Part shown: in pieces, positions 27,275-34,507 of the stretch | Position numbering within the stretch: the first letter of the stretch is position 1 | Layout: every line of letters begins with the position of its first letter | IMG/VR virus record: IMGVR_UViG_3300025168_000214 | Location: 1 to 39,791 of that record | Reading direction: 5' to 3' (one strand) | Length of the DNA stretch: 39,791 nt | DNA from: a virus | Notes under the pieces: model-generated | Seen by the model: only the letters and a program-made list of their open reading frames with translations | Told to the model about the DNA's origin: nothing | The model's database searches: none | Program-made: the position numbers and the translations under genes

Positions 27275-27625
27275 TTAATTTAATTTAATTCGTTTATATT
27301 TACTTACGTTGTTGTTAGATCCTGTAAACTCACATAGTATAGTTTGTTCATCTATTACAGTGTATTTAATATTAATACTATGTTTAGTTCTTTCGGTGTA
27401 TATATTTGTTACAATATAGTCTTTACCTTTTTTATAAATTTTTTCTTTAGCAGTTTTACCTATTACAAAAGAAAAGTTATTAAAAGTATATTTATCACCG
27501 TCCCATAAAATAGCAACGTAATAAGTTGAATTTTCACCTTTCCATAAACCTTCAAGTCCAGGAATTTCTTGAGCATAAGTGAAAGTGCTCACAAGCATTA
27601 AAATGCTTATTAATAATTTTTTCAT
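27275..27625 (-). CDS. Secreted protein with Sec signal peptide (Bacteroidota Q-rule type)
   Basis: A 116-residue protein with a clear signal peptide: MKK, hydrophobic LLISILMLVSTFT, cleavage after YA, and Gln at +1 (TYA|QEIPG). Gln directly after the cut is the published Bacteroidetes Q-rule, where it becomes pyroglutamate. The mature ~97 residues are strand-rich (LWKGENSTYYVAILWDGDKY, YIVTNIYTERTKHSINIKYT) and could form a small beta-barrel or lipocalin-like fold. It is the only clear Sec-exported protein in the window. A phage protein sent to the periplasm or surface could act in lysis, superinfection exclusion or envelope protection; it may derive from a host gene. No lipobox or catalytic motif is seen. 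Confidence 0.75.
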   Translation of the reverse strand: MKKLLISILMLVSTFTYAQEIPGLEGLWKGENSTYYVAILWDGDKYTFNNFSFVIGKTAKEKIYKKGKDYIVTNIYTERTKHSINIKYTVIDEQTILCEFTGSNNNVSKYKRIKLN

Positions 27626-27680
27626 AATATTTGATTTAATTTAATTGTTCTAAATTATAATCACTTATTTTGAAAAGTAT

Positions 27681-28136
27681 TTACTTTTTTTTAATAGCTT
27701 GAAATTTTTCAGCTCCTCGAGAACCAAAATAGGCTACATATACTGTTACTAATAACGTTTGTAAAAGATCTATCCAGTTATCATCTACGCCAAATTTTAA
27801 TTCAAAACTATCTAGTAATATAAGAATAACCATAGATATAGTTAAAAAAATCAAAGACATAGGACGCGTATTTTTACTTAGCCAGGAATCTGACTTCATA
27901 TCGCTATTCCAACGCTTTGATATCTCTTGCATTTCAATTACATCTAATTCTAGTAATTTTAAAGCTTTTTCTTTATCTTCTAGCGGTAAAGCCGTTTCTT
28001 TATTTATAAGGTTTTTAACTAAACCCATTACACCATTGTTAGGTAATACATCACCTACAGTGCTTAATATACCAGGAGCTGTGTTAGATAAAAATTTACC
28101 TACTTTAGTGTCTTTAAATTTTTTACTGCCCACCAA
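27681..28136 (-). CDS. Holin-like membrane protein (3TM/GTA-holin type)
   Basis: A 151-residue protein with an amphipathic N-terminal half and two adjacent hydrophobic segments: MSLIFLTISMVILILL (~95-110) and WIDLLQTLLVTVYVAYFG (~120-137), ending in a basic tail (RGAEKFQAIKKK). The pattern SWLSKNTRPMSLI...YFGSRGAEK resembles the GTA_holin_3TM type (Pfam family recalled, not searched), where the final RSxEK-like motif follows the last membrane segment. A holin would permeabilise the inner membrane at the end of infection. No muramidase or amidase is recognisable next to it. The start is non-ATG: TTG at 28136 or GTG at 28133, inside the last codons of the upstream gene. Confidence 0.65.
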   Translation of the reverse strand: MVGSKKFKDTKVGKFLSNTAPGILSTVGDVLPNNGVMGLVKNLINKETALPLEDKEKALKLLELDVIEMQEISKRWNSDMKSDSWLSKNTRPMSLIFLTISMVILILLDSFELKFGVDDNWIDLLQTLLVTVYVAYFGSRGAEKFQAIKKK

Positions 28137-29010
28137 AATTTATTTTATATTCTCCAGTTCTTTCATCTAATCCTAACCCCTCAGAAGGATTAAAATCTCT
28201 CATACTTTGTCCTAACTTTCTTACGCCATCTGTTAAGTCTTGCGCTCCTGCAGCTTGTTTATTTCTACCCATAAATCGTTCTATCATATTTCTTGTGTGA
28301 AACCTAGCTCCCTCGATTGGAACAATTCTATTGCCAAGTCTATATTCTGTAACACTACCATCTTGATTAATTATGTCAGGTAAACCTTTACGTTGCTGCA
28401 TAAGTTCTCTCATTGTTGAACCTCCTCTTGGGTTTAGAATATGACCTAAATGTCTTTCTCCAACTATTCCTTCATTAACTCCTTCACCTTTTGGTAAATT
28501 TCTATAATCTTGGTTAGCAGATTGTAAAGCCGCGTTAAGCGTAGCTTCATCGCCACTTAAAGCTGCTTTGTCAAGATTGTCATAAATATTAGAACTTGCC
28601 TCGGCCTGCGCTTCTAAAGTTTTTAATTTATCTTTACTTCCCGGTAAATAATTTTGAAACTGCTTGTGACGCGCTAAATCATCTTGATACGACTGGGTAT
28701 CAGGATTACCATACCTAGGATCAAAATTTACATTTTTAATTTCAGGTTTATTTTGATGATACCTTGAATTTAAGTAAGGATATTTATTTTTATTTCCATA
28801 CGTGTCTCTAGGATTATAATTAAAAGAAGGACTACTCACTCTTGTAGTCGTCTTCATAGCATCATTGTATGTTTCTTTTCCTCTATAACCACTAAAATCA
28901 ATAACCTGATCTTTTAAGTTATTTAATGTATCGTCTGTATTTTTAGAAAATTTCGATGAAATTGAATTTAATTTAAAAAATGGACTTCCAGTTTTATAAG
29001 TGTTTTTCAT
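28123..29010 (-). CDS. Uncharacterised SPF-motif protein (295 aa)
   Basis: A 295-residue hydrophilic protein with the N-terminal motif TGSPFFKLNSISSKFSKN, rich in Asn/Asp/Lys/Tyr up to ~100 (probably disordered), followed by a helical stretch (KDKLKTLEAQAEASSNIYDN, DEATLNAALQSANQDYRNLP) and a basic C-terminal part (GERHLGHILNPRGGSTMREL, RFHTRNMIERFMGRNKQAAG). I do not recognise the family. Its start is 1 base after the metalloprotease-like gene and its end overlaps the holin-like gene by up to 14 bases. The SPF/SPL motif near the N-terminus recurs in other proteins of this block (29986-30441, 34100-34507, 38883-39287), which suggests a common virion or targeting role; this is inference. Confidence 0.65.
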   Translation of the reverse strand: MKNTYKTGSPFFKLNSISSKFSKNTDDTLNNLKDQVIDFSGYRGKETYNDAMKTTTRVSSPSFNYNPRDTYGNKNKYPYLNSRYHQNKPEIKNVNFDPRYGNPDTQSYQDDLARHKQFQNYLPGSKDKLKTLEAQAEASSNIYDNLDKAALSGDEATLNAALQSANQDYRNLPKGEGVNEGIVGERHLGHILNPRGGSTMRELMQQRKGLPDIINQDGSVTEYRLGNRIVPIEGARFHTRNMIERFMGRNKQAAGAQDLTDGVRKLGQSMRDFNPSEGLGLDERTGEYKINFGGQ

Positions 29011-29011
29011 G

Positions 29012-29341
29012 CTAATATTTTTCGTATGGATCTGTTTTGCTATATGCTTCTTTTTCCCAAGGTAAATCTGGACTACCTTCGTTCATTTTGCTTCTTGGAA
29101 ATGTTTTACCTTGCCAATAAACGTTTTTATCATCGTAATCTAAGTCACCTCTTTTTACTTGATCAACATGAATTGCTTCATGTTCTATAATGCTTTCTCT
29201 CTCATTAGGATCAGTTATTTTATCAGATACTAATATAGTGCCATTTTTATTTCCTTTACCTAGTATACCTTCACCTAGATCAACTTGATACACAGGAGTG
29301 TTATCAATTTTATAAGGAGGGTTATTTAGTTTAAATGTCAT
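29012..29341 (-). CDS. Mini-metalloprotease candidate (HEAIH motif, 109 aa)
   Basis: A 109-residue protein containing IIEHEAIHVDQVKRGDL (from about residue 51): HEAIH is a HExxH zinc-binding motif, followed by Gln at a position often seen in DUF4157-like zincins (HExxHxxQ). Downstream, PWEKEAYSK offers Glu residues for the third zinc ligand (gluzincin arrangement, ~35 residues later). The N-terminal ~45 residues are strand-rich (YQVDLGEGILGKGNKNGTIL). The whole protein is a minimal zincin without signal peptide. It might process a virion protein, act on the cell wall, or be an inactive relative. No inhibitor or propeptide is visible. The motif is clear; activity and substrate are inferred. 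Confidence 0.65.
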   Translation of the reverse strand: MTFKLNNPPYKIDNTPVYQVDLGEGILGKGNKNGTILVSDKITDPNERESIIEHEAIHVDQVKRGDLDYDDKNVYWQGKTFPRSKMNEGSPDLPWEKEAYSKTDPYEKY

Positions 29342-29342
29342 A

Positions 29343-29498
29343 TTATTTATTGTAAGGGAATTTTTTATTTAAATAATCTTGTCTTTGTTGACAACCACAG
29401 GGTTTATTAAGACTGCTAGCCATTCTATTGACAGCAGCCTTAATACCTGTTTGTTCAGTGAATTTTGCGATTGAATCGCCTAATCCTCTTGATTTCAT
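29343..29498 (-). CDS. CGC mini-protein (51 aa)
   Basis: A 51-codon gene from ATG at 29498 to TAA at 29343, filling the gap between the metalloprotease-like gene (1 base) and the decoration-like gene (2 bases). The protein has a helical first half (GDSIAKFTEQTGIKAAVNRM) and a KPCGCQQRQDYLNKKFPY end. Small proteins with a KxCGCxxRxxxLNKxFPY signature are, to my recollection, frequent in Bacteroidota phages; the two Cys could bind a metal or form a disulphide. The short intergenic spacing on both sides and an AATT-ATG start like those of its neighbours support it as real. Function unknown. Confidence 0.65.
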   Translation of the reverse strand: MKSRGLGDSIAKFTEQTGIKAAVNRMASSLNKPCGCQQRQDYLNKKFPYNK

Positions 29499-29500
29499 AA

Positions 29501-29914
29501 TTACGAAATAGTAAAGCTTCTCCAGAACACTTTAAGTGTTGGGTCGTAAGGAGCAGTTGGGTCAGCTTGATCTTGAGGTAATACACAGTTAGCTTTTACA
29601 CCACCTGGATTAGCTGTTAATGATCTGATAATTGCACCTTTAACTTTGTTTACGTAATTTGCTGAAGCTGGTACGTTAGCGTCAGGAGCGTCTGCTGCTG
29701 CAGATGAAGTTGCTACTACAAGTTTACAAGCTGTTGCACCTGTTGGTCCAGCTAGTTGTAAATCTGCTTCGATTGCACCTCCACCACTTACTACTGCTTG
29801 TACACTAATAATGCTTTCAGCTAATACTAAGTTGTCTCCGTCCATTTGTGGAGCTGGAGCACCTGCTCCATCTACTACACCACCAACTACGTTGAAATTA
29901 ATCCAATTTGCCAT
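29501..29914 (-). CDS. Probable capsid decoration/structural protein (137 aa)
   Basis: A 137-residue, Ala/Gly/Val/Pro-rich protein (WINFNVVGGVVDGAGAPAPQ, IISVQAVVSGGGAIEADLQL, ending LKVFWRSFTIS) with almost no charged low-complexity. It looks like a compact beta protein. Its bases are noticeably GC-richer and its codons closer to those of the major capsid gene than to the neighbouring small genes, a sign of strong expression. The leader AAAAACAAAAAATC before ATG is A-rich. Such traits fit a head decoration or head-fibre protein made in many copies. No homologue is recognised; the role rests on composition. Confidence 0.6.
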   Translation of the reverse strand: MANWINFNVVGGVVDGAGAPAPQMDGDNLVLAESIISVQAVVSGGGAIEADLQLAGPTGATACKLVVATSSAAADAPDANVPASANYVNKVKGAIIRSLTANPGGVKANCVLPQDQADPTAPYDPTLKVFWRSFTIS

Positions 29915-29985
29915 GATTTTTTGTTTTTAAATGTTAATGTTTGTTTTATATTTCTTTGGTTTTATACAGATCCATGACTGTTTTA

Positions 29986-30441
29986 TTATAATCCTAATTC
30001 TGCTTTAAGATCTTTATATTCTTGTAACTTATCTTTAGGTTGTTCTTTATTTCCACCGAAAATACCCTCAATGTCATTCATTATTTGCGTGTTTTTATTT
30101 CCTTTTCCTGAACCGTCAACATCACCACTAAATGCCCCGCCTTTATCATTTAACTTTCCACCACCTACAGCACCAGCTATCTTTTTAACTCCACCCCAAA
30201 CTGCATCACCAACACCTTCACCCTTAGCAATCTCTGCTTGAGTTTCTGCTCTTACTGCATCTGAAGTATCATAAGCTCCTTCCCAGTCAGAAGGTGAAAA
30301 TGATTTTATACCAGGATCAGAAAATGAAGGTACACTAGGTCCAGTACTACTTATGTAGCTAAGTGGAGATCTGTTGTTAAAACCTACATTAAAAGATTTT
30401 TTATTAAAAAAATTACCTCTTAATTTATCTAATGTTTTCAT
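29986..30441 (-). CDS. Uncharacterised SPL-motif protein (151 aa)
   Basis: A 151-residue Gly/Ser/Lys/Asp-rich protein with N-terminal KTLDKLRGNFFNKKSFNVGF followed by NNRSPLSYISS, a helical centre (VRAETQAEIAKGEGVGDAVW, GGVKKIAGAVGGG) and a Gly/Asp/Asn-rich tract (FSGDVDGSGKGNKNT). It is likely flexible. The SPL motif matches other small proteins in this block. It lies one base after the 518-residue gene. The 71 bases between its stop and the next gene are A/T-rich without a clear hairpin. No function can be assigned; a virion-associated role is possible. Confidence 0.6.
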   Translation of the reverse strand: MKTLDKLRGNFFNKKSFNVGFNNRSPLSYISSTGPSVPSFSDPGIKSFSPSDWEGAYDTSDAVRAETQAEIAKGEGVGDAVWGGVKKIAGAVGGGKLNDKGGAFSGDVDGSGKGNKNTQIMNDIEGIFGGNKEQPKDKLQEYKDLKAELGL

Positions 30442-30442
30442 A

Positions 30443-31999
30443 TTATTTCTTTTTACCTTTGTATAAATCTCCTCCTGGTTTAAGTCTTTTAGCTAGGTTA
30501 TATTGTGGAGTTCCTGGTTCGCAATCAGGATTAGGAAATGGTGTACATCTTCCTGGTCTTTTAATTCCCATAAAAGCTGCAGGAGATGAATATCTACTTA
30601 CGCCTGTATATTTAGTCCCGCATGATTTTCTTTCCATACCGTAAGAATCTCTAGACATACCTTCGTAATCTTTATAGTGACCACCTTTACCGTATTTACC
30701 ACCACCAACAACGCCATCTTTAGTCATATGACCTTGCGCGTCCATGTGTCTGTGGTAATCATGTTTGTTTCCTCCGTATTTACTCATTCTATTCATACCA
30801 TCGCTTCTTTCATCCATCATTCTATTTACTTCATTATCTCTTAGCTCATTTGATCTTTCATCTACTAAAAATCTTCCTATATCTCTACCTTTTTTTGCAC
30901 CTTTTTTATCAAATGCACCACTTCTTTCATCTAGCATGTTAGCTCTGTTAAGCATGTTCATTACTCTTGGGTTTTCATAATCATAACCACCTTGTCCTTC
31001 TCCTGATCTTTCTGATACTTTTACAGCTCTTCCTCTCAATCTTTCACTTCTACTTTTTCTTGACATACCATCAGAAGCTTTTTTCATTGACTCGTTCTTG
31101 TTACCATCTCCATCAATATCTATATAATCTGGTTTAGAACCTTTTCTTGACATACCATCTCTTGCTTCAAATCCAGGAGCAGTTTGAGATCCTGTTGATC
31201 CGTCTCTATACTCTTCATATTTACTTTGTACATATTCATCAGTTGGCATACCTACGTTCCCTTCGTTAGCATAAGACCTACCTAAACGCTTATACGCTTG
31301 TGCGGTAAATTGTCTTGGAGCGTCAGCTGGCATTGGTCTTGGGTAATTCTCTACTTTTTTTCTCAGAGCCTTAGCATTTAAATCTTCTTTTCTTGACATA
31401 CCTCGTTTCATATCATCTTCTATAGGCATATACTTAAGTTCTGATGATTCTCTTGACATACCTCGTTTCATATCATCTTCAATTGGCATATATTTAAGTT
31501 CTGATGATTCTCTAGACGGACCGTTCTGAGGGAAATTAAGGTTTTGGAAAGATTCATCATACGCGTTATCAAGAGGTTTTCTAATATTTATAAGAGAGTC
31601 TCTTTCTTTAGCATTTATACCTCTTTCTAATAAATGTTGAATTCTTCTACCATCTGGGCTATTGTTGAAGTTTTCTAGCGCAGTGTTTGCTTGGTCAAAC
31701 TGTTCTTGCGCGGTAAGTGGTACAATTGTTTCATCACCAGTTCTTTCGTCGTTTTGTTGTAATCTAGACATCCCGTGATGTTTTTTATCATATTTCATAT
31801 CACCTGCTAAATGAGATATATGTTTTTCGTCTGCTGTCATTGCAGCATCGCTATGACTATGGTGATTATCATATAACACATCTCTTTTTAAATAATCAAT
31901 ATGTGCAGCGTCATCTCTTTCACTTGCTTTGTAATTAGATGCTGTAACTCTTGAGTGTTTAGCGTTACCGCTATATTCACCGTAATGTCCTTTTTCCAT
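30443..31999 (-). CDS. Low-complexity repeat protein with GMSRK motifs and DxDGDG loop (518 aa)
   Basis: A 518-residue, highly polar protein. A 20-residue unit (SRESSELKYMPIEDDMKRGM) occurs twice in tandem in the middle. GMSR/GMSRK/GMNR recurs many times elsewhere, and DERS/DERSG motifs recur in the second half. IDIDGDGNKNESMKKA resembles an EF-hand/dockerin-type calcium loop (DxDGDGxxxxxS). The N-terminal ~80 residues are His/Asp/Lys-rich (HHSHSDAAMTADEKHISHLA). The C-terminus is basic and contains CTPFPNPDCEPG. Predicted disorder with repeated basic GMSRK motifs would suit a DNA- or capsid-interacting internal protein or a flexible fibre linker. It precedes two small SP-motif or decoration genes and follows an S74 fibre. 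I do not recognise the family. Confidence 0.7.
   Translation of the reverse strand: MEKGHYGEYSGNAKHSRVTASNYKASERDDAAHIDYLKRDVLYDNHHSHSDAAMTADEKHISHLAGDMKYDKKHHGMSRLQQNDERTGDETIVPLTAQEQFDQANTALENFNNSPDGRRIQHLLERGINAKERDSLINIRKPLDNAYDESFQNLNFPQNGPSRESSELKYMPIEDDMKRGMSRESSELKYMPIEDDMKRGMSRKEDLNAKALRKKVENYPRPMPADAPRQFTAQAYKRLGRSYANEGNVGMPTDEYVQSKYEEYRDGSTGSQTAPGFEARDGMSRKGSKPDYIDIDGDGNKNESMKKASDGMSRKSRSERLRGRAVKVSERSGEGQGGYDYENPRVMNMLNRANMLDERSGAFDKKGAKKGRDIGRFLVDERSNELRDNEVNRMMDERSDGMNRMSKYGGNKHDYHRHMDAQGHMTKDGVVGGGKYGKGGHYKDYEGMSRDSYGMERKSCGTKYTGVSRYSSPAAFMGIKRPGRCTPFPNPDCEPGTPQYNLAKRLKPGGDLYKGKKK
31391..31510 (-). repeat. Tandem 60-bp in-frame repeat (two copies)
   Basis: Positions 31391-31450 and 31451-31510 are 57/60 identical. 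The three differences fall in codons Lys (AAG/AAA), Pro (CCT/CCA) and Ile (ATA/ATT), all synonymous, so both copies encode the same 20 residues. Confidence 0.9.
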
Positions 32000-32001
32000 A
32001 A

Positions 32002-33183
32002 TTAGTTGTTGTTTTGTTTTAATTGCTTAATCTCTTGTTTTAATTCTTTTATTATTTTGTATAATTCTTGAGTAGCTGATATGTTTAGCATTGCTAAAGC
32101 ATCATAATCAACTGAATGATAATCATCAACCTCTTTACCATATACAAATACTTCACCTGATTTATCTGAATCAACTTTGATTGAATCTCCGTCTGATTCT
32201 ATTATGTTAACTAATTCTTTTGATCCATCAGGATAAATTAGTTTTATTTTATCATCTAACTTGCAACACGTGTCAGATCCACAACTGTCTACGTTTATTT
32301 TTATAATACCATCTTCGATAGTAGATTTTTCATAAATACATGGTACAACGTCTTTACTTAGAGATACTGCTTCTGGATAATGTTTAATAACTTGTTGTGC
32401 TATTACTTTTTTATGAACTCTATCACCGTGTGCTTGATTAACATGCTTATAGTTAGATATTTCAATTTTAGATATAGTTTCTAAATCTTCTTTAGAGTCA
32501 CTTACTGATATATCTTTTTTAATTCTTTCATCAGAAAATATATGTATACCTGATCCTAAAAATCTACCTTCACCGTAATAGCTTATATCAAATCCTCCTG
32601 TTCCTGTGAAATACAGCCATTGAGTGTTAGCCGCTCCTTCTAAAAAGTAGTTAAAATTTGCTCCTAGATCATAATTTATAAAACCCTCTACTTCGATAGC
32701 TCCTTTAGTAGCCGCTGCGCCCGTACCTATACTCATACTAGTTACTGTATTAGGTGAACCAGTGCTACTAGCGCCATTGTCAGTAAATATAACATCTTCA
32801 AATAATTCTAGTGTACCACCAGCTAAATCAAAAGTGAATTGATTAGAACTTGATAAAACATTTGCTGCTGAAGCATATGCTATTTCACCAGCAGTTACTG
32901 TACCTGTTATAAGACTAGTAGGGAATACTTGTAAAGCTCCTGTACCATCTATATAATCTGTTACTGCTCCAGAACCAGTTACCGCGAAAGTTCCTGCCCC
33001 TGTTACTGGAGAACCTGCTACGCTAAATGCAGCTGGCATTGTTAGTGCTACACTAGTAACTCCTCCTGAATTTAAATCTGAAGGACTAATTCTTACGTTA
33101 CTTCCACCAGCGTAACCTACTATGAAGTCTACTGCCGCGGGATTTGCTTCAGCTGTAAACGCTGAAAATTTAATATCTGCCAT
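32002..33183 (-). CDS. Tail fibre/receptor-binding protein with C-terminal peptidase S74 chaperone domain (fibre 1)
   Basis: A 393-residue fibre. The N-terminus (MADIKFSAFTAEANPAAVDF, then IVGYAGGSNVRISPSDL) is a short anchor similar to 38430-38882 and 37106-38428. Residues ~40-205 are Gly/Thr/Ala/Ser-rich beta structure (AFSVAGSPVTGAGTFAVTGS). The C-terminal S74 intramolecular chaperone begins FSDERIKKDI: Ser217 and Lys222 fit the Ser-Lys dyad used for self-cleavage after trimer folding (as in endosialidase). KKVIAQQVIKHYPEAVS and YDALAMLNISATQELYKIIK match the family core, with an inserted strand-rich piece that carries a CGSDTCC cluster. The domain ends in a coiled coil (KQEIKQLKQNNN). Its second copy lies at 37106-38428. 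Fibre class is well supported; receptor unknown. Confidence 0.85.
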   Translation of the reverse strand: MADIKFSAFTAEANPAAVDFIVGYAGGSNVRISPSDLNSGGVTSVALTMPAAFSVAGSPVTGAGTFAVTGSGAVTDYIDGTGALQVFPTSLITGTVTAGEIAYASAANVLSSSNQFTFDLAGGTLELFEDVIFTDNGASSTGSPNTVTSMSIGTGAAATKGAIEVEGFINYDLGANFNYFLEGAANTQWLYFTGTGGFDISYYGEGRFLGSGIHIFSDERIKKDISVSDSKEDLETISKIEISNYKHVNQAHGDRVHKKVIAQQVIKHYPEAVSLSKDVVPCIYEKSTIEDGIIKINVDSCGSDTCCKLDDKIKLIYPDGSKELVNIIESDGDSIKVDSDKSGEVFVYGKEVDDYHSVDYDALAMLNISATQELYKIIKELKQEIKQLKQNNN

Positions 33184-33198
33184 TTTGTTTTTTGTTTA

Positions 33199-33363
33199 TT
33201 ATTCTCTAATCATTAGGTCTGTTCCACTTTCTGTAAGCATTCTAAATGTACCAGCACCAACGTTGTTTTCTTGTATAATGAAATCAGTTGGTGGTATTCC
33301 GCCACTACCTGGTAAGTTAGGTATAGCTAGTATTGCATTTGCGTTTCCTAATATAGTTGGCAT
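33199..33363 (-). CDS. Small structural-type protein (54 aa)
   Basis: A 54-residue frame from ATG at 33363 to TAA at 33199, between the decoration-like gene (ends 33368) and fibre 1 (starts 33183). The sequence PTILGNANAILAIPNLPGSG, then GIPPTDFIIQENNVGAGTFRMLTE, is hydrophobic/Gly-rich and strand-like, resembling part of a fibre or adapter. Short gaps (4 bases upstream, 15 downstream) and the absence of any other use of this stretch favour a real gene. It may be a separate fibre-associated subunit. Function unknown. Confidence 0.55.
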   Translation of the reverse strand: MPTILGNANAILAIPNLPGSGGIPPTDFIIQENNVGAGTFRMLTESGTDLMIRE

Positions 33364-33367
33364 AATG

Positions 33368-33862
33368 CTATTGTAATGCTAATATAGAACTAGCTGTTGT
33401 TCCTGTTGCGTTTACTCTTTGAACTTGTAAAGGAATGAAGCTAGCGTTTGCTACATTAAACAAAGTTACTTGTTCTCCATCTACAGTTATAACAGATATA
33501 GATCCGCCATTTCCAACAAATAAACTATATCCTTCAGAAAAACCATCTGTTACAGTATAGTTACCTTTATATATGTTATAAGCTCCTGCAGCAGCTCCTG
33601 GTGCTAGTAAAGTAATATTGTTAGCATCATCTACTGATTCTATTTCACATATTGCTCCTGCTAGATCTATTACTACATCTCCACCTCTAATATTATAACC
33701 CTCTAGGTTAGTTACAGAATTACGGAAATCATTTCCTGCATCTGTTAATGTTGTAGCCACAGCAGACGTATTTGTTCCAGAAGTAATTATACCTGGTTTA
33801 GGTATGTTAATTGTATCACTAGGAACAACTACCAGCGCGCCAGTTGGTTGATTTTGTGCCAT
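33368..33862 (-). CDS. Probable decoration/tail structural protein (164 aa)
   Basis: A 164-residue beta-rich protein (GALVVVPSDTINIPKPGIIT, AVATTLTDAGNDFRNSVTNL, RGGDVVIDLAGAICEIESVD, NNITLLAPGAAAGAYNIYKG). The pattern of GGDxVID, then IESVDDANNITLL, resembles the short beta-barrel repeats found in phage head-decoration, fibre-base and collar proteins (GD-V-Y/I...V-S-V-D...-L-L). The leader AAACAAATAATTAAA precedes ATG at 33862. It lies upstream of the 54-residue gene and fibre 1, so it may be part of the fibre assembly. A structural role is likely; the exact part is unknown. Confidence 0.65.
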   Translation of the reverse strand: MAQNQPTGALVVVPSDTINIPKPGIITSGTNTSAVATTLTDAGNDFRNSVTNLEGYNIRGGDVVIDLAGAICEIESVDDANNITLLAPGAAAGAYNIYKGNYTVTDGFSEGYSLFVGNGGSISVITVDGEQVTLFNVANASFIPLQVQRVNATGTTASSILALQ

Positions 33863-33877
33863 TTTAATTATTTGTTT

Positions 33878-34096
33878 TTATTTGTATACTTTTGCTATTT
33901 GTGTTATTGGTCCTGAAACGTAAGGCGCAATATCTTTTAATACTTGCATACCTGTTATACCTGAACTTGAACCTGAACCGTGTAATCTCCCTTGTTGATC
34001 TAAAGGTCCGTCCCATATAGCAGATTCACCTACTACACCGACTTTAGTTCCTGGTTTTAATTTTTCCATTGAAGGATCATATTTTTTGTTGTGCAT
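33878..34096 (-). CDS. Small hypothetical protein (72 aa)
   Basis: A 72-residue protein starting HNKKYDPSMEKLKPGTKVGV, with a Gly/Ser-rich middle (LHGSGSSSGITGMQVLKDI) and PYVSGPITQIAKVYK at the end. The KLKPGTKVGVVGESAIWDG segment looks like a short beta motif. No transmembrane segment or catalytic motif is visible. It lies 3 bases after the 135-residue gene and 15 bases before the 164-residue structural gene, consistent with a small virion component. I do not recognise it. Confidence 0.55.
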   Translation of the reverse strand: MHNKKYDPSMEKLKPGTKVGVVGESAIWDGPLDQQGRLHGSGSSSGITGMQVLKDIAPYVSGPITQIAKVYK

Positions 34097-34099
34097 AAT

Positions 34100-34507
34100 T
34101 TATAAATTTATTAATGGTTTTTTATTTACAGATCTTTGTCTATTACTAGCTGTTCCAAACATACCTTGAGCTATATTTTGTGTTTGTGGTGTTAAACTTC
34201 CTGTGGTAACTGGAACAGTACCAAAGTTATTTGCAGTAGGCATATCCATTTCACTAGGAGCATTATTAAAACCTACTGAACTCACATTGTTAGGATCTTG
34301 ATAACTTGAAGATGCTGCAACTTGTGATTGTGTATTAGCAGCTTGCTCAGCCGCCATTCCCTGCGCCATCATTCCTTGCAGTGCTATATTACCTTGCTGA
34401 CCAAACATCATCGCATTGTTAAACCCTGAGTTTTGTGTCTGATATTGCGTAAATGGGTTTTGTCCCATCATACCTATTCCGAAATTTAAAGGACTATTTT
34501 TACTCAT
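34100..34507 (-). CDS. Met/Gln/Asn-rich SPL-motif protein (135 aa)
   Basis: A 135-residue protein with N-terminus SKNSPLNFGIGMMGQNPFTQ and a Met/Gln/Ala-rich helix (MMFGQQGNIALQGMMAQGMA, then AEQAANTQSQVAASSSYQ), followed by a Pro/Thr/Asn-rich flexible tail. It has few charges. It overlaps the winged-helix-like gene by 4 bases (34504-34507), so translation is likely coupled. The SPL motif again links it to the other SP-motif proteins. Such sequences suggest an oligomerising, flexible virion-internal protein. Function is unknown. Confidence 0.6.
   Translation of the reverse strand: MSKNSPLNFGIGMMGQNPFTQYQTQNSGFNNAMMFGQQGNIALQGMMAQGMAAEQAANTQSQVAASSSYQDPNNVSSVGFNNAPSEMDMPTANNFGTVPVTTGSLTPQTQNIAQGMFGTASNRQRSVNKKPLINL

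Noticed and set aside
31391-31510. CRISPR array
   Set aside because: The two units are directly adjacent without spacers and are in frame within a protein gene.
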